Notes: generated by a model from the letters alone, not told the origin. A stretch of 64,000 bases of DNA from Pseudoduganella violacea (GCF_014191875.1 NZ_JACHXD010000004.1:310001-374000), one strand, 5' to 3'; positions 36,030 to 45,520 are shown, counted from the first letter of the stretch. Made by a program: numbers and translations.

Positions 36030-36320
36030 TTAAGCGTGGTGCAGATCGGTGTAAGGCAGCAGGGCCAGGTAGCGTGCGCGCTTGATAGCGGTGTCCACTT
36101 GACGCTGGTAGTGCGCCTTGGTGCCGGTCAGGCGGGCTGGCATGATCTTGCCGTTTTCCTGGATGAAATCTTTCAGCGTGTCTACATCTTTGTAGTCCAC
36201 TTGCACCACGCCAGCGGCGGTGAAGCGGCAGAATTTTTTACGCTTGAACAGTGGGTTTTGTTGCTTGCGCTTTTCTTTCAGCTTGAGCTTGTTTTTGTCG
36301 AACTTTTTACCGAATGCCAT
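36030..36320 (-). CDS. rpsR: Small ribosomal subunit protein bS18
   Basis: A 96-residue bS18 with a basic extended N-terminus ([20 protein letters not shown]), then [14 protein letters not shown], the conserved [19 protein letters not shown] and [21 protein letters not shown] that contacts bS6 and 16S rRNA. The N-terminal extension is typical of betaproteobacteria. It lies 30 bases after priB in the standard operon. Confidence 0.98.
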   Translation of the reverse strand: MAFGKKFDKNKLKLKEKRKQQNPLFKRKKFCRFTAAGVVQVDYKDVDTLKDFIQENGKIMPARLTGTKAHYQRQVDTAIKRARYLALLPYTDLHHA

Positions 36321-36350
36321 TTTAGGCTCCTGTATTTAAAAATTGCGCTG

Positions 36351-36641
36351 TTAAACAGCACGAAAATCAATGATGTGAAACACCAGGCTTTTGCTATTGC
36401 GGCTTTTCTTGGCCAGAAATCCCCTGAACTCATACATGCCCCCGAGGGCTGCCTGGCTGAAGCGGCTCGAAATTTCGCCGGCGGCTACCGCGGCAATTTC
36501 AAACTCGGTCAGGCGGGCGATGCCGGCCTCCATCTGCTGCGAGCGGTGCTGTAAAACAGCATTCACGATCGGCAGGCCGGCCGGGGTATACCGCAGCATT
36601 TCCCGTTCGGCGATGAGGGCGACAAACTGTGTCTGGTTCAG
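36351..36641 (-). CDS. priB: Primosomal replication protein N, probable CTG start
   Basis: PriB is a single-stranded-DNA-binding OB-fold protein that helps restart replication forks with PriA. The frame reads LNQTQFVALIAEREMLRY, then TPAGLPIVNAVLQHRSQQ and ends HIIDFRAV, closely matching the Neisseria/Burkholderiales form. Starting at the only ATG (36599) would leave 82 residues and delete the first beta strand. Between the in-frame rpsF stop (36660) and that ATG there is no ATG, GTG or TTG; the CTG at 36641, six bases after GGGA, gives a full 96-residue protein. The CTG start is an inference. Confidence 0.85.
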   Translation of the reverse strand: MNQTQFVALIAEREMLRYTPAGLPIVNAVLQHRSQQMEAGIARLTEFEIAAVAAGEISSRFSQAALGGMYEFRGFLAKKSRNSKSLVFHIIDFRAV

Positions 36642-36659
36642 TTGCTTTCCCGGGCAGAA

Positions 36660-37046
36660 TTAAGCGGCAGCGGCGGCAGGAGCGGCTGGGGCTTCGGCGC
36701 GATGGCTCTTGGCCGCGTCTTCACGCTGTACCGATTTCATCATCGGCGAAGGAGCGGTTTCCGCTTTCTTCATTTTCACGGTCAGGTGACGCAGCACGGC
36801 ATCATTGAATTTGAATGCGGTTTCCAGTTCGACCAGGGTCTCGTTGTCGCATTCGATGTTCAGGCAGATGTAGTGTGCTTTAGCCAGTTTCTGGATCGAG
36901 TACGCCATTTGACGGCGGCCCCAATCTTCCACGCGGTGCACGTTACCGCCGCGCGAGGTCACGCTGGCTTTGTAACGTTCGATCATCGCGGGCACTTGCT
37001 CGCTTTGGTCCGGATGGACGATAAATACGATTTCATAGTGACGCAT
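36660..37046 (-). CDS. rpsF: Small ribosomal subunit protein bS6
   Basis: A 128-residue bS6: [37 protein letters not shown] and [11 protein letters not shown] are the ferredoxin-like core, with an Ala/Pro-rich C-terminal tail. It is the first gene of the operon, behind a good sigma-70 promoter and a GGGAG ribosome binding site, and is divergent from lexA. Confidence 0.98.
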   Translation of the reverse strand: MRHYEIVFIVHPDQSEQVPAMIERYKASVTSRGGNVHRVEDWGRRQMAYSIQKLAKAHYICLNIECDNETLVELETAFKFNDAVLRHLTVKMKKAETAPSPMMKSVQREDAAKSHRAEAPAAPAAAAA

Positions 37047-37062
37047 GAAAACTCCCTTAAGG

Positions 37063-37092
37063 ACTGTAAAAAATAGCCCACCCCGGCGTCAA
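37063..37092 (-). promoter_or_regulatory. Candidate sigma-70 promoter of the rpsF operon
   Basis: Minus-strand TTGACG (37092-37087) and TACAGT (37068-37063) are separated by 18 bases; the bS6 ATG follows about 16 bases after the -10. Confidence 0.65.
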
Positions 37093-37241
37093 GACGAGTG
37101 TGGGAAGAGGTAAGCCCGCAAGCATAGCAGCTTTTGCGCGCCAACTCAAGCCGCTGGGGGACGCCGGGCCGCGCCCCGAGAGGGAAGCAAGATGAAAATA
37201 TTTCGCCAAAAACAAGAAATCCCCTTGCAATCGGCGCCCCA

Positions 37242-37257
37242 CTGTACAAAAATACAG
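37242..37257 (+). promoter_or_regulatory. SOS box (LexA operator)
   Basis: CTGTACAAAAATACAG matches the CTGT-N8-ACAG LexA consensus at every fixed base. It lies 27 bases before the lexA ATG and downstream of TTGCAA (37225-37230), so LexA would block its own promoter. Confidence 0.93.
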
Positions 37258-37284
37258 TCTGTCTATATCCACAGCTACCGCATC

Positions 37285-37926
37285 ATGATCAAGCTCACTG
37301 CAAGGCAAGAACAAATTCTCAACCTGATCAAGGATGCCATCACCAATACCGGCTTCCCGCCCACCCGCGCCGAGATTGCGGCCGAGCTGGGCTTCAAGTC
37401 CGCCAACGCGGCCGAAGAGCATTTGAAGGCGCTGGCGCGCAAGGGCGCCATCGAAATCACGGCCGGCACCTCGCGCGGCATCCGCCTGCTGGGCGGTCAT
37501 GCCGACGCCCCGGCCGTTGCCGCCGCGCCCGCCACGCCGCTGCTGGCCCTGCCGCTGATCGGCCGCGTGGCCGCCGGCTCGCCGATTCTGGCGCAGGAAA
37601 ACCTGGAAACCAGCTACAACGTCGACCCGGGACTGTTCTCGGCCAAGCCCGACTTCCTGCTCAAGGTGCGCGGCGAATCGATGCGCGACATCGGCATCAT
37701 GGACGGCGACCTGCTGGCCGTAAAAAAAGTCGATAGCGCCAAGAACGGCCAGATCGTCGTGGCCCGCATCGGCAACGAAGTGACGGTCAAGCGCTACCGC
37801 AAGACCGGCAGCACCATCGAGCTGCTGCCCGAGAATCCCGACTTCAAGATCATCACCGTCCACCCCGAAGCCGACGAATTCGCGCTCGAAGGCCTGGCCG
37901 TCGGCCTGCTGCGCAGCTGGCACTGA
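37285..37926 (+). CDS. lexA: SOS repressor LexA
   Basis: A 213-residue LexA: winged helix ([39 protein letters not shown]), then the S24 self-cleaving protease with the scissile Ala97-Gly98 (GRVAAGSP), catalytic Ser132 (RGESMRD) and Lys169 (EVTVKRY). It represses DNA-damage genes and cleaves itself when RecA filaments form. ATG 37285 gives the family N-terminus; the upstream in-frame ATG at 37192 would place the SOS box inside the gene. Confidence 0.97.
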   Translation: MIKLTARQEQILNLIKDAITNTGFPPTRAEIAAELGFKSANAAEEHLKALARKGAIEITAGTSRGIRLLGGHADAPAVAAAPATPLLALPLIGRVAAGSPILAQENLETSYNVDPGLFSAKPDFLLKVRGESMRDIGIMDGDLLAVKKVDSAKNGQIVVARIGNEVTVKRYRKTGSTIELLPENPDFKIITVHPEADEFALEGLAVGLLRSWH

Positions 37927-37932
37927 GCCGGC

Positions 37933-38469
37933 TTACTGCTTGCCCTTCAGGATGCGCATGCGCTCGGCCGTGTCCTGATGGTTCTTCACCGTGCTCAGTT
38001 TGGCCGCCTCGGCGTTGACATAGGCATCGGTCTTTTCCTTCCAGGCCGCGCTGGCGGCCAGCACGGCTTGCAGCGTCTCCTCGCCCTCCTCCGACAGCAC
38101 CTGGTACACCCGGCCCATGCGCTGCTTGGCCTGCGCCAATTCGGCCGGCGTCATCAAGGCTTGCAGCTCCGCCGGAATGCCCTTGCCCACCGGTAGCGCG
38201 TCGTTCAAGCCCTGGACAAAGCGGTTATAGCAAGCCAGCCAGGCATCGACCGACTGGCCCACCGCCGCGATTTCCGCCTTGGTGCGCGACAGCTCGGGGA
38301 AGACGGGGCGCGCGCACTGGAACTTCTCCAGCTCCACATCATTGCCCTCGTACTGGCTCAGATAGAAATCGATGTCCGCCTTGCGCGCCGCGCGATCCGC
38401 CGCTTCAGCCGCCCAAAGATTGGGCAGGCAAGCCAAGGTCAGCAATGCCAGAGTAATCCGCTTCATCAT
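37933..38469 (-). CDS. Exported protein of unknown function
   Basis: A 178-residue protein with a clear signal peptide (MKRITLALLTLACLPNLWA, cleavage near AEA). The mature part is helical and charged, with DIDFYLSQYEGNDVELEKF and two cysteines (QCARP, LACYN) that could form a disulfide. I do not recognise the family. Two adjacent ATGs (38469, 38466) both follow AAAGGGAG closely. It converges with lexA, six bases apart, and a long palindrome lies upstream, separating it from the CGS-like gene. Confidence 0.75.
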   Translation of the reverse strand: MMKRITLALLTLACLPNLWAAEAADRAARKADIDFYLSQYEGNDVELEKFQCARPVFPELSRTKAEIAAVGQSVDAWLACYNRFVQGLNDALPVGKGIPAELQALMTPAELAQAKQRMGRVYQVLSEEGEETLQAVLAASAAWKEKTDAYVNAEAAKLSTVKNHQDTAERMRILKGKQ

Positions 38470-38533
38470 CTCCCTTTCGTTTTTATTGCCATATCCGCCT
38501 ATTTAATCACTTTTCATTTGCAAGAAAAACAAA

Positions 38534-38592
38534 ACAGTCGAGCCCGTGTCCACCTTGGTGCCTGGCACCAGGGTGGACACAGGCTCGACTGT
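38534..38592. repeat. Palindromic repeat locus 3: 59-nt near-perfect hairpin
   Basis: Arms of 29 bases about a single central base (38563) pair with one G-U and one mismatch. The core GTGTCCACC..TGGTGCCTGGCACCAGGG..GTGGACAC is a variant of the 39-nt unit at 32137 and 45425, flanked here by CAGTCGAGCC. It lies 21 bases after the CGS-like stop codon and can act as a terminator or transcript-end structure in either direction. Confidence 0.9.
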
Positions 38593-38612
38593 GGCGGAGA
38601 TGAAACGCTGGC

Positions 38613-39845
38613 TTAGGCGTCGAGGGCGCTGGCGAAGTCGTCGAGCAGGTCGGCGGGGTCTTCGATGCCGACGGAGACGCGGATCAGGGATTCGGCTATG
38701 CCCATCGAGGCGCGGCGTTCGGCGCCCATCTCGTAGAAAATGGTGTGGGCGACGGGGATCACCAGGGTGCGCGTGTCGCCGAGGTTGGACGCCGGCACGG
38801 CCAGCTTCAGGCGATTCAGGTAGTCGAAGCAGTCGATGCCGTCTTTGAGCTCAAAACTCAACAGCGAACCGTAGCTCTTGAACAGCTCCTTGGCGATGCC
38901 GTGCTGGGGATGCGATTCCAGGCCGGGATAATAGACGGCGGCCACGCGTTCGTCCTGCTCCAGCAGGCGCGCCAGGGCCAGGGCGTTGGCGCAGGTGCGC
39001 TCCATGCGCAGGGCCAGGGTTTCGGCGCCGACGGCGATGTGGTGGGCCGCTTCCGGCCCCAGCGCCGCGCCGAAGTCACGCAGGCCCTTGGCGCGGATCT
39101 GGGCGATGCCCCACTGCGCCGGCGCGGCCTTTTTGTAGTTCTCGTAGATGTTGGGGAACTTGCTCCAGTCGTAGGCGCCGGTGTCGGTCAGGCTGCCGCC
39201 CAGGGCGTGGCCATGGCCGCCAATCGACTTGGTCAGCGAGTTGACCACCAGGCCCGCGCCCACGTCCTTGGGTCGGAACAGATAGGGCGTGGTCATGGTG
39301 TTGTCCACCACGTAGAGAATGCCGCGCTGGGCGCACAGTTCGCCGATGCGTTTCAGATCGGCGATCTGGGTGCGCGGGTTGGCCACGGTTTCAACGAAGA
39401 CGATGCGGGTTTCCGGTTTCAGCGCCGCTTCAACATTGGCGACGCCGGTGGCGTCGACAAAGTCCACGCCCACGCCCTGCCCCGCCACCGTCTGCCACAT
39501 CGAGTTGGTGTTCCCGAACAGGAAGGCCGAGGACACCATATGGTCGCCGGCGCGCAGCAAAGCCTGGAACACGGCGCCGATGGCGCCCATGCCGGTCGAG
39601 AAGCACAGCGTGGCGACGCCCTGCTCCATCTTGTTGACCTTGTCCTCCAGCGCCGAGACGGTGGGATTGCCCTGGCGGCCGTAGCGGAAGCCCGGCTCCT
39701 TGCCCTGGAACACCGACGCCAACTGGCGCGCATCGGCATAGCCGAAGGCGACCGAGGTGTGCACCGGCTTGTGCAGCGAACCCTGCTCGATCGTCTTTTG
39801 ACGGTCGTTGTGCAGGATGGTGGTGGTGAAACCGTAGTTCTTCAT
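38613..39845 (-). CDS. Cys/Met metabolism PLP-dependent enzyme (cystathionine gamma-synthase/sulfhydrylase family)
   Basis: A 410-residue fold-type I PLP enzyme: YGRQGNPTVSALEDKVNKME, SAFLFGNTNSM, VVDNTMTTPYLFRP, and the PLP lysine in NSLTKSIGGHGHALGG. Its place directly after purF (the ATG overlaps the purF TAA) is where metZ, O-succinylhomoserine sulfhydrylase, normally sits, but the lysine motif is not the usual SATK-x-x-DGQG form of MetZ. It acts in transsulfuration or homoserine sulfhydrylation; which is undecided. The 83 extra upstream codons of the open frame lie inside purF and are rejected. Confidence 0.88.
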   Translation of the reverse strand: MKNYGFTTTILHNDRQKTIEQGSLHKPVHTSVAFGYADARQLASVFQGKEPGFRYGRQGNPTVSALEDKVNKMEQGVATLCFSTGMGAIGAVFQALLRAGDHMVSSAFLFGNTNSMWQTVAGQGVGVDFVDATGVANVEAALKPETRIVFVETVANPRTQIADLKRIGELCAQRGILYVVDNTMTTPYLFRPKDVGAGLVVNSLTKSIGGHGHALGGSLTDTGAYDWSKFPNIYENYKKAAPAQWGIAQIRAKGLRDFGAALGPEAAHHIAVGAETLALRMERTCANALALARLLEQDERVAAVYYPGLESHPQHGIAKELFKSYGSLLSFELKDGIDCFDYLNRLKLAVPASNLGDTRTLVIPVAHTIFYEMGAERRASMGIAESLIRVSVGIEDPADLLDDFASALDA

Positions 39846-41368
39846 TACGCTTCCGTGGTGGCGATATTCAGATTGAGCTGGGTGCGCGCTGCGTCCTCGG
39901 CGCCCTTCTCTTTCGGATGGTGGCGCGCGTATTCCAGCTTGTCCAGGTAATCGGCCGACACGTCGCCGGTGACGTACACGCCGTCGAAGCAGGACGCCTC
40001 GAACTTGGTCAGCGCCGGATTGACGTCGGCAATCGACTGCTTCAGCGCGTCGATGTCCTGGTACACCAGGTAGTCGGCGGTGATTTCCTTGCACACTTCC
40101 TCGGTGGTGCGGCCGTAGGCGATCAGCTCATCGCGGGTCGGCATGTCGATGCCGTACACGTTCGGGTAGATCACCGGCGGCGCGGCGGAGGCGAAGATCA
40201 CTTTCTTGGCGCCGGCTTCGCGCGCCATCTGCACGATCTCGCGGCTGGTGGTGCCGCGCACGATGGAGTCATCCACCAGCAGCACGTTCTTGCCCTTGAA
40301 TTCGTCGCCGATGGCGTTCAGCTTCTGGCGCACCGATTTCTTGCGCGCGGCCTGGCCCGGCATGATGAAGGTGCGGCCGATGTAGCGGTTCTTGATGAAG
40401 CCTTCGCGGTATTCCACGCCCAGGCGCAGCGCCAGCTGGATGGCGGCCGGACGCGAGGAGTCTGGAATCGGCATCACCACGTCGATATCGCCGTCCGGGA
40501 TTTCGCGCTTGATCTTCTCGGCCAGGTACTCGCCCATTTTCAGGCGGGTGGCGTACACCGAGGCGCCGTCGATCACGGAGTCGGGACGGGCCAGGTAGAC
40601 GAATTCAAACACGCAAGGATTGAGCGATGGATTGTCGGCGCAGATCTGCGAATGCAGTTTGTTGTCGGCGTCGATGAAGATGGCCTCGCCCGGCGCCACG
40701 TCGCGCACGAAGCGGAAGCCCACGCCTTCCAGCGCCACCGATTCGGAGGCGATCAGGTACTCGACGCCTTCAGGGGTTTCGTTTACGCCCAGGCACAGCG
40801 GACGGATGCCGAAAGGATCGCGGAAGCCCAGCATGCCGACGCCGGCGATCTGCGCCACGGCCGCATAGCCGCCGCGCACGCGGCGGTTCAGCACCGTCAC
40901 GGCCTGGAACAGGGTGGCCGGTTCCAGCGAGTAGCCGGTGGTGGCTTTCTGGATTTCGTGGGCCAGCACGTTGAGCAGCACTTCCGAGTCGGAATCGGTG
41001 TTGATGTGGCGGCGGTCGTTCTTGAACATCTCGTTCTTGAGCTGTTCCCAGTTGGTCAGGTTGCCGTTGTGGGCCAGGGTGATGCCGAACGGCGCGTTGA
41101 CGTAGAACGGCTGCGCTTCTTCCTCGCTGGACGAGCCGGCGGTCGGATAGCGGCAATGGCCGATGCCGGAATTGCCCATCAGCGCGCGCATATTCCGGGT
41201 GCGGAACACGTCGCGCACCAGGCCATTGGCCTTGTGCATGGAGAACATGCTGCTGTGATTGGTTGCGATGCCCGCCGCATCCTGGCCGCGGTGCTGCAGC
41301 AGCAGCAATGCGTCATACAGCAGTTGATTGACGGGTTGGTGGGAAACGACGCCGACGATGCCACACAT
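39845..41368 (-). CDS. purF: Amidophosphoribosyltransferase
   Basis: A 507-residue enzyme for the first committed step of purine synthesis. [12 protein letters not shown] exposes the nucleophilic Cys2 after methionine removal (no propeptide), with [15 protein letters not shown] and [14 protein letters not shown] of the glutaminase domain; the PRPP loop is [17 protein letters not shown]. It lies between cvpA and the CGS-like gene in the conserved order cvpA-purF-metZ. Confidence 0.97.
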   Translation of the reverse strand: MCGIVGVVSHQPVNQLLYDALLLLQHRGQDAAGIATNHSSMFSMHKANGLVRDVFRTRNMRALMGNSGIGHCRYPTAGSSSEEEAQPFYVNAPFGITLAHNGNLTNWEQLKNEMFKNDRRHINTDSDSEVLLNVLAHEIQKATTGYSLEPATLFQAVTVLNRRVRGGYAAVAQIAGVGMLGFRDPFGIRPLCLGVNETPEGVEYLIASESVALEGVGFRFVRDVAPGEAIFIDADNKLHSQICADNPSLNPCVFEFVYLARPDSVIDGASVYATRLKMGEYLAEKIKREIPDGDIDVVMPIPDSSRPAAIQLALRLGVEYREGFIKNRYIGRTFIMPGQAARKKSVRQKLNAIGDEFKGKNVLLVDDSIVRGTTSREIVQMAREAGAKKVIFASAAPPVIYPNVYGIDMPTRDELIAYGRTTEEVCKEITADYLVYQDIDALKQSIADVNPALTKFEASCFDGVYVTGDVSADYLDKLEYARHHPKEKGAEDAARTQLNLNIATTEA

Positions 41369-41407
41369 GGAAGCTGCTCCTAGACTGGTGCTACGGATTT
41401 AAAGAAT

Positions 41408-41896
41408 TCAGTAATGCACATGCTGCGCGTATTCAGCAGGCAGGAAAGGTTTCAGGGTACGCACGCCGGATTCCGCCAAGGGACTCAACAGCGCGTTTTT
41501 CCAGAAATCCTGCTGCGGGATGGTGGTCATCCCGCACAATATGACGGCGGCCAGCACGATCAGCAAGCCGCGGCCGAAGCCGAACAGGCTGCCCAGGCCA
41601 CGGTCGGCCAGGGTCAGGCCGCCGGCCTTGATCAGGGCGTCGACGGCCAGCGTGAATAGGCTCATCAGGATGCGCGTGCCGATAAACAGGGCGATGAAGG
41701 CCAGGATCAGGCGCAGCACTTCGCCCGGCACGGAAGCCGGCAGCATCAGCGCCAGCTGGGCGCCGTAGGCATTGGCGACGACAAAGGCAATAATCCAGCT
41801 GGCCAGCGAGAGCATCTCGCGCACCAGGCCGCGCATGGTGCTGATGACCACTGAGGCGATCAGCACGAATATCACCAGATAATCGAAAATCGTCAC
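41408..41896 (-). CDS. cvpA: CvpA family membrane protein
   Basis: A 162-residue protein with four hydrophobic helices: FDYLVIFVLIASVVISTMRG, SWIIAFVVANAYG, LRLILAFIALFIGTRIL and GLLIVLAAVILCG. This is the CvpA/colicin V production family, linked to envelope homeostasis. It lies in the fixed order SPOR-cvpA-purF, 39 bases upstream of purF. Confidence 0.94.
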   Translation of the reverse strand: MTIFDYLVIFVLIASVVISTMRGLVREMLSLASWIIAFVVANAYGAQLALMLPASVPGEVLRLILAFIALFIGTRILMSLFTLAVDALIKAGGLTLADRGLGSLFGFGRGLLIVLAAVILCGMTTIPQQDFWKNALLSPLAESGVRTLKPFLPAEYAQHVHY

Positions 41897-41925
41897 TTCA
41901 GTCAGGTCCGTTCAGTATGCGGGGC

Positions 41926-42981
41926 TTAGACGGGAACCAGGCTGCCGTTCAGGCCCATCTTGCTCAGCTTGGCGCGGACCTTTTCCGCTTCCTCCTTGCT
42001 GGCAAAGGGTCCGACGCGGACACGGGTGCGTTCGCCGTTGGCTGTATTCACCTTCTGCGAATAGGACTTGATGCCGGCGTCGCGCAGCTTGCCCTGCAGT
42101 TCGTCCACCTTGTCCTGCGCCGCCAGCGCCGCGACCTGGATCACATACTTGCTGCCGCTGTCGGCGGCGGCCGGCTTGCCTTCCAGGATGGCCAGGGCGC
42201 GCGCATCCTCGCTGTGGGCGGGTTTGGCGTCCTTCGGTTCCGGCTTGGCCTCGGCATGCTTGGGCTCCGTGTGCTTGGGTTCGGGCTTGGCTTCCGGCTT
42301 CTCGTGCTTGTCTTTGGATTCTTTCGCTTCCGGCTTGTGTTCAGCCTTGGCAGTCTTGGTGTCGGCGGCTTTTGGCGCCTCTTTCACTTCCGCTTTTGGC
42401 GGCTTGACAGGTTCGGCCAGCTTCACTTCGCTGACGGTATGGGCGGCGGTCGCCGTTGGCGTGGCGGCCGGCTTGGCGCTTGGCGTCACTTGCGCGGCGG
42501 CGGGTGCGGCCGAGGGTGCGGCCGACATCGCGGCAGGCTTGGCCGCCGGCTCGTTGACGATTTCCTCGCTCTGGTCGAGGGCGGCGCCCGGCGCCACGCG
42601 CGATTCGGGCGCGGATGCCGCAGGAGCGGGCGCGCCCTGCTCCAATGGCTTGTCTTTCGATGGAATCTGCAGGGCGATATCGTTGGCGACCGGGCGCGGT
42701 TCCGAGTCCAGCACCATGGGCAGGCCGATGACGACGGCCAGCGCCAGCGCGATGGCGCCGACCAGGCGGCGGCGCGCGCGTTTTTTCTCAGGCAGCACCG
42801 GATCGGCGGCGTCGCGGCCGGCGCGCGCGCGGCTGCCGCGGGTGGCGCCGCCCGCATGCGAGGCACGCTTGGAACGGGCTGTTTTTTCAAGCACCGACTG
42901 GTCGTCGGCTGCGCGGTAATAGCCACTGTCTTCGCCAGTGGACTCTTGCTTGTTTTTGCCAAATTTCGAGAACAAGCCCAT
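41926..42981 (-). CDS. SPOR-domain protein (DedD-like)
   Basis: A 351-residue bitopic inner-membrane protein: short cytoplasmic N-terminus, one helix (RRLVGAIALALAVVIGLPMV near residue 75), a long low-complexity periplasmic linker rich in Ala, Pro, Lys and Glu (KHEKPEAKPEPKHTEPKHA repeats), and a C-terminal SPOR domain (KYVIQVAALAAQDKVDEL to VRVGPFASKEEAEKVRAKL) that binds denuded peptidoglycan at the division septum. It sits between folC and cvpA as dedD does in related genomes. Confidence 0.92.
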   Translation of the reverse strand: MGLFSKFGKNKQESTGEDSGYYRAADDQSVLEKTARSKRASHAGGATRGSRARAGRDAADPVLPEKKRARRRLVGAIALALAVVIGLPMVLDSEPRPVANDIALQIPSKDKPLEQGAPAPAASAPESRVAPGAALDQSEEIVNEPAAKPAAMSAAPSAAPAAAQVTPSAKPAATPTATAAHTVSEVKLAEPVKPPKAEVKEAPKAADTKTAKAEHKPEAKESKDKHEKPEAKPEPKHTEPKHAEAKPEPKDAKPAHSEDARALAILEGKPAAADSGSKYVIQVAALAAQDKVDELQGKLRDAGIKSYSQKVNTANGERTRVRVGPFASKEEAEKVRAKLSKMGLNGSLVPV

Positions 42982-43016
42982 GCGTGATTATCTCTGTCAG
43001 TGCGTCAATCGGTGCG

Positions 43017-44306
43017 TCAGTGGAGTGCGGATTTTTGCGCGGCCATGACGCCGGCGACAGTCAGGAATGATCCGAAGACCACAATTCTATCATTCTCGCC
43101 GGCTCGGCTGATCGCATTTGCGAACGCCTGGGCCGGATCATCGAAAATATTGACGGTTTTTTCATGCTGGTCCGGCTGAATCATCTGCACCTTGGCCGCC
43201 AGCTCGGAAGCGGTAGCCGCGCGCGGCGAGGGCAGCGTGCACAGGCACCAGTGGTCCACATGCTCGGACATGGCCTTGATCACGCCGTCGATATCCTTGT
43301 CGTGCATGGAGCCGAACACCGCGTAGGTGTAGGGGTGGTAGCCCATATTGCCCAGATTCTGGTTCAGCGCCGCCGCCGCGTGCGGATTGTGCGCCACATC
43401 GTAAATCACCGAAGGACGGCCCGGCAGCACCTGGAAGCGGCCCGGCAATTCCACCGTCACCAGGCCATGGCGCACTTCCTGCGCGCCCACCGGCAGCTCC
43501 AGCTTGAGCGCTTCCAGCGCGGCCAGCGCGGCCGAGGCGTTCAGCAGCTGGTTGGCGCCGCGCAGGCTCGGATAAGCCAGCGAATTGCGGCGCATGCCGC
43601 GGCCGCCGTAATTCCACTGCTGCTTGTCGCCCGAATAATTGAAATCGCGACCCATCAGCCACAGGTCGGCGCCGATTTCCGTCGCGTGGTCGATCAGCGC
43701 CTGCGGCGGCACCGGGTCGCTGCAAATGGCCGTTTTGCCGGTGCGGAAAATGCCGGCCTTCTCGAAGCCGATCTGCTCGCGCGTGCCGCCCAGGTAATCG
43801 ACGTGGTCGATATCCACGCTGGTGACGATGGAAACATCGGCATCGATCACGTTCACCGCGTCCAGGCGGCCGCCCAGGCCCACTTCCAGGATCGCCACAT
43901 CCAGGCCGGCGTGCGCCAGCAGGTGCAGGATGGCCAGGGTGGTGAATTCGAAATAGGTCAGCGGCGTATCGCCGCGCACCGCTTCCACCGCGTTGAAGCT
44001 GGCCACCAGCTCGGCGTCGCTGGCCATATCGCCATTGAGGCGGGCGCGCTCGTTAAAGTGCAGGAAGTGCGGCTTGATATACAGGCCGGTCTTGTAACCG
44101 GCGCGCATCAGGATCGACTCCAGCATGGAGCAGGTCGAGCCCTTGCCATTGGTGCCGGCCACCATGATGACCGGACAGCTGAACTGCAGCCGCATGCGTT
44201 CCTTGACGGCGCGCACGCGCTCCAGGCCCATATTGATCACGGTTTCGGCGTGGCGCGATTCCAGCAGCGCGAGCCAGTCATTCAGAGTACTCGGGAGATT
44301 GGTCAT
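43017..44306 (-). CDS. folC: Bifunctional folylpolyglutamate/dihydrofolate synthase
   Basis: A 429-residue Mur-ligase-like enzyme: P-loop VAGTNGKGSTCSMLE near residue 50, folate loop (TGLYIKPHFLHFNERARL), ILEVGLGGRLDAVNV, DHVDYLGGTREQIGFEKAG and YDVAHNPHAAAAL. It adds glutamate to dihydropteroate and folates. The ATG at 44306 is used; the longer frame starts with TTG. It lies after accD in the conserved accD-folC-SPOR-cvpA-purF order. Confidence 0.95.
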   Translation of the reverse strand: MTNLPSTLNDWLALLESRHAETVINMGLERVRAVKERMRLQFSCPVIMVAGTNGKGSTCSMLESILMRAGYKTGLYIKPHFLHFNERARLNGDMASDAELVASFNAVEAVRGDTPLTYFEFTTLAILHLLAHAGLDVAILEVGLGGRLDAVNVIDADVSIVTSVDIDHVDYLGGTREQIGFEKAGIFRTGKTAICSDPVPPQALIDHATEIGADLWLMGRDFNYSGDKQQWNYGGRGMRRNSLAYPSLRGANQLLNASAALAALEALKLELPVGAQEVRHGLVTVELPGRFQVLPGRPSVIYDVAHNPHAAAALNQNLGNMGYHPYTYAVFGSMHDKDIDGVIKAMSEHVDHWCLCTLPSPRAATASELAAKVQMIQPDQHEKTVNIFDDPAQAFANAISRAGENDRIVVFGSFLTVAGVMAAQKSALH

Positions 44307-44382
44307 GGCGGGGACTTCAGAAAACAATCGGCACGCAGGCGGCGGAACCGCTGGCGTGCCGATGGAGGCGGCAAGGAATGGC

Positions 44383-45255
44383 TTAGGCCAGAACCTCGAC
44401 AGCCTGATTTTGCAGCAGGGCCAGCAGGCGGGCGATTTCTTCGCGCATCTTGCGGCGGTCGACGATCATATCGACGGCGCCCTTCTGCACCAGGAACTCG
44501 GCGCGCTGGAAGCCTTCCGGCAGCTTCTCGCGCACGGTGTTTTCGATCACGCGCGGGCCGGCGAAACCGATCAGCGCTTTCGGCTCGGCCATCACCACGT
44601 CGCCCATGAAGGCGAAGGAAGCGGACACGCCGCCCATGGTCGGATCGGTCAGCACGCTGATGAAGGGCAGCTTCTTCTCGGACAGCTTGGTCAGCATGGA
44701 GGTGGTTTTCGCCATCTGCATCAGCGACAGCAGGCCTTCCTGCATGCGCGCGCCGCCGGTGGCGGTAATGCAAATGAACGGCACTTTCTGTTCCAGCGCG
44801 ATCTGGGCGGCGCGCGCGAAGCGTTCGCCGACCACGGAGCCCATGGAACCGCCCATGAATTCGAATTCGAAGCAAGCCACCACCACCGGCAGGCTCATGA
44901 TGGAGCCGCCCATGGCGATCAGCGCGTCGGTTTCGCCGGTCGCTTCCATCGCCTGTTTCAGGCGGTCGGGGTATTTTTTGCTGTCTTTAAACTTGAGCGT
45001 ATCGACCGGCAGGGTTTCCTGGCCGATTTCATAGCGGCCGCCGGCGTCCAGCAGCGCGTCGAGGCGCTCGCGGGCGCGGATGCGCATATGGTGGTCGCAC
45101 TTCGGGCAGACGTGCAGGTTCGATTCCAGATCGGTACGGTATAAAACGGCCTCGCAGGAGGGGCACTTGACCCACAGACCTTCCGGCATGGTTTTGCGTG
45201 CGGCAGCTTCCGAACGCTGAATGCGCGGGGGCAGCAGTTTTTCCAACCAGCTCAT
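44383..45255 (-). CDS. accD: Acetyl-CoA carboxylase carboxyltransferase subunit beta
   Basis: A 290-residue subunit making malonyl-CoA with AccA. The N-terminal zinc ribbon is [12 protein letters not shown] with [12 protein letters not shown]; the crotonase-like core has [18 protein letters not shown] and [19 protein letters not shown] and [24 protein letters not shown] precedes the start. The next gene upstream is trpA, with a repeat locus in the gap. Confidence 0.97.
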   Translation of the reverse strand: MSWLEKLLPPRIQRSEAAARKTMPEGLWVKCPSCEAVLYRTDLESNLHVCPKCDHHMRIRARERLDALLDAGGRYEIGQETLPVDTLKFKDSKKYPDRLKQAMEATGETDALIAMGGSIMSLPVVVACFEFEFMGGSMGSVVGERFARAAQIALEQKVPFICITATGGARMQEGLLSLMQMAKTTSMLTKLSEKKLPFISVLTDPTMGGVSASFAFMGDVVMAEPKALIGFAGPRVIENTVREKLPEGFQRAEFLVQKGAVDMIVDRRKMREEIARLLALLQNQAVEVLA

Positions 45256-45405
45256 AATTTCTCCTCTTGCACTAACTTAGGCCCGCAGTGTAGCCGTTTC
45301 TGCCTGCCCTGTCGAACATTGCAATTTGGCAATATTTAAGCTTTATCAGCTATTTGGCCGCATCGCCATCGGGCTTGCCGCGTTTGCCGCCGGGCGACGC
45401 GCATC

Positions 45406-45520
45406 CCTTTGCGCCAAATCAAACAATGTCCAACCATGGTGTCAGGCACCAGGGTCGGACATTTTCTGCGCTAGATCAAAGAATGTCCAACCGTGGTGCC
45501 TGACACCAGGGTTGGACATT
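45406..45520. repeat. Palindromic repeat locus 2 (two 39-nt units)
   Basis: Units at 45425-45463 and 45482-45520 each read AATGTCCAACC.TGGTG...CACCAGGGT.GGACATT and are preceded by ATCAAA. The left edge CCCTTTGCGCCA is identical to that of locus 1. The locus fills most of the 293-base gap between the trpA stop and the accD start; I saw no other terminator after trpA, so it may serve as one. Confidence 0.92.
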
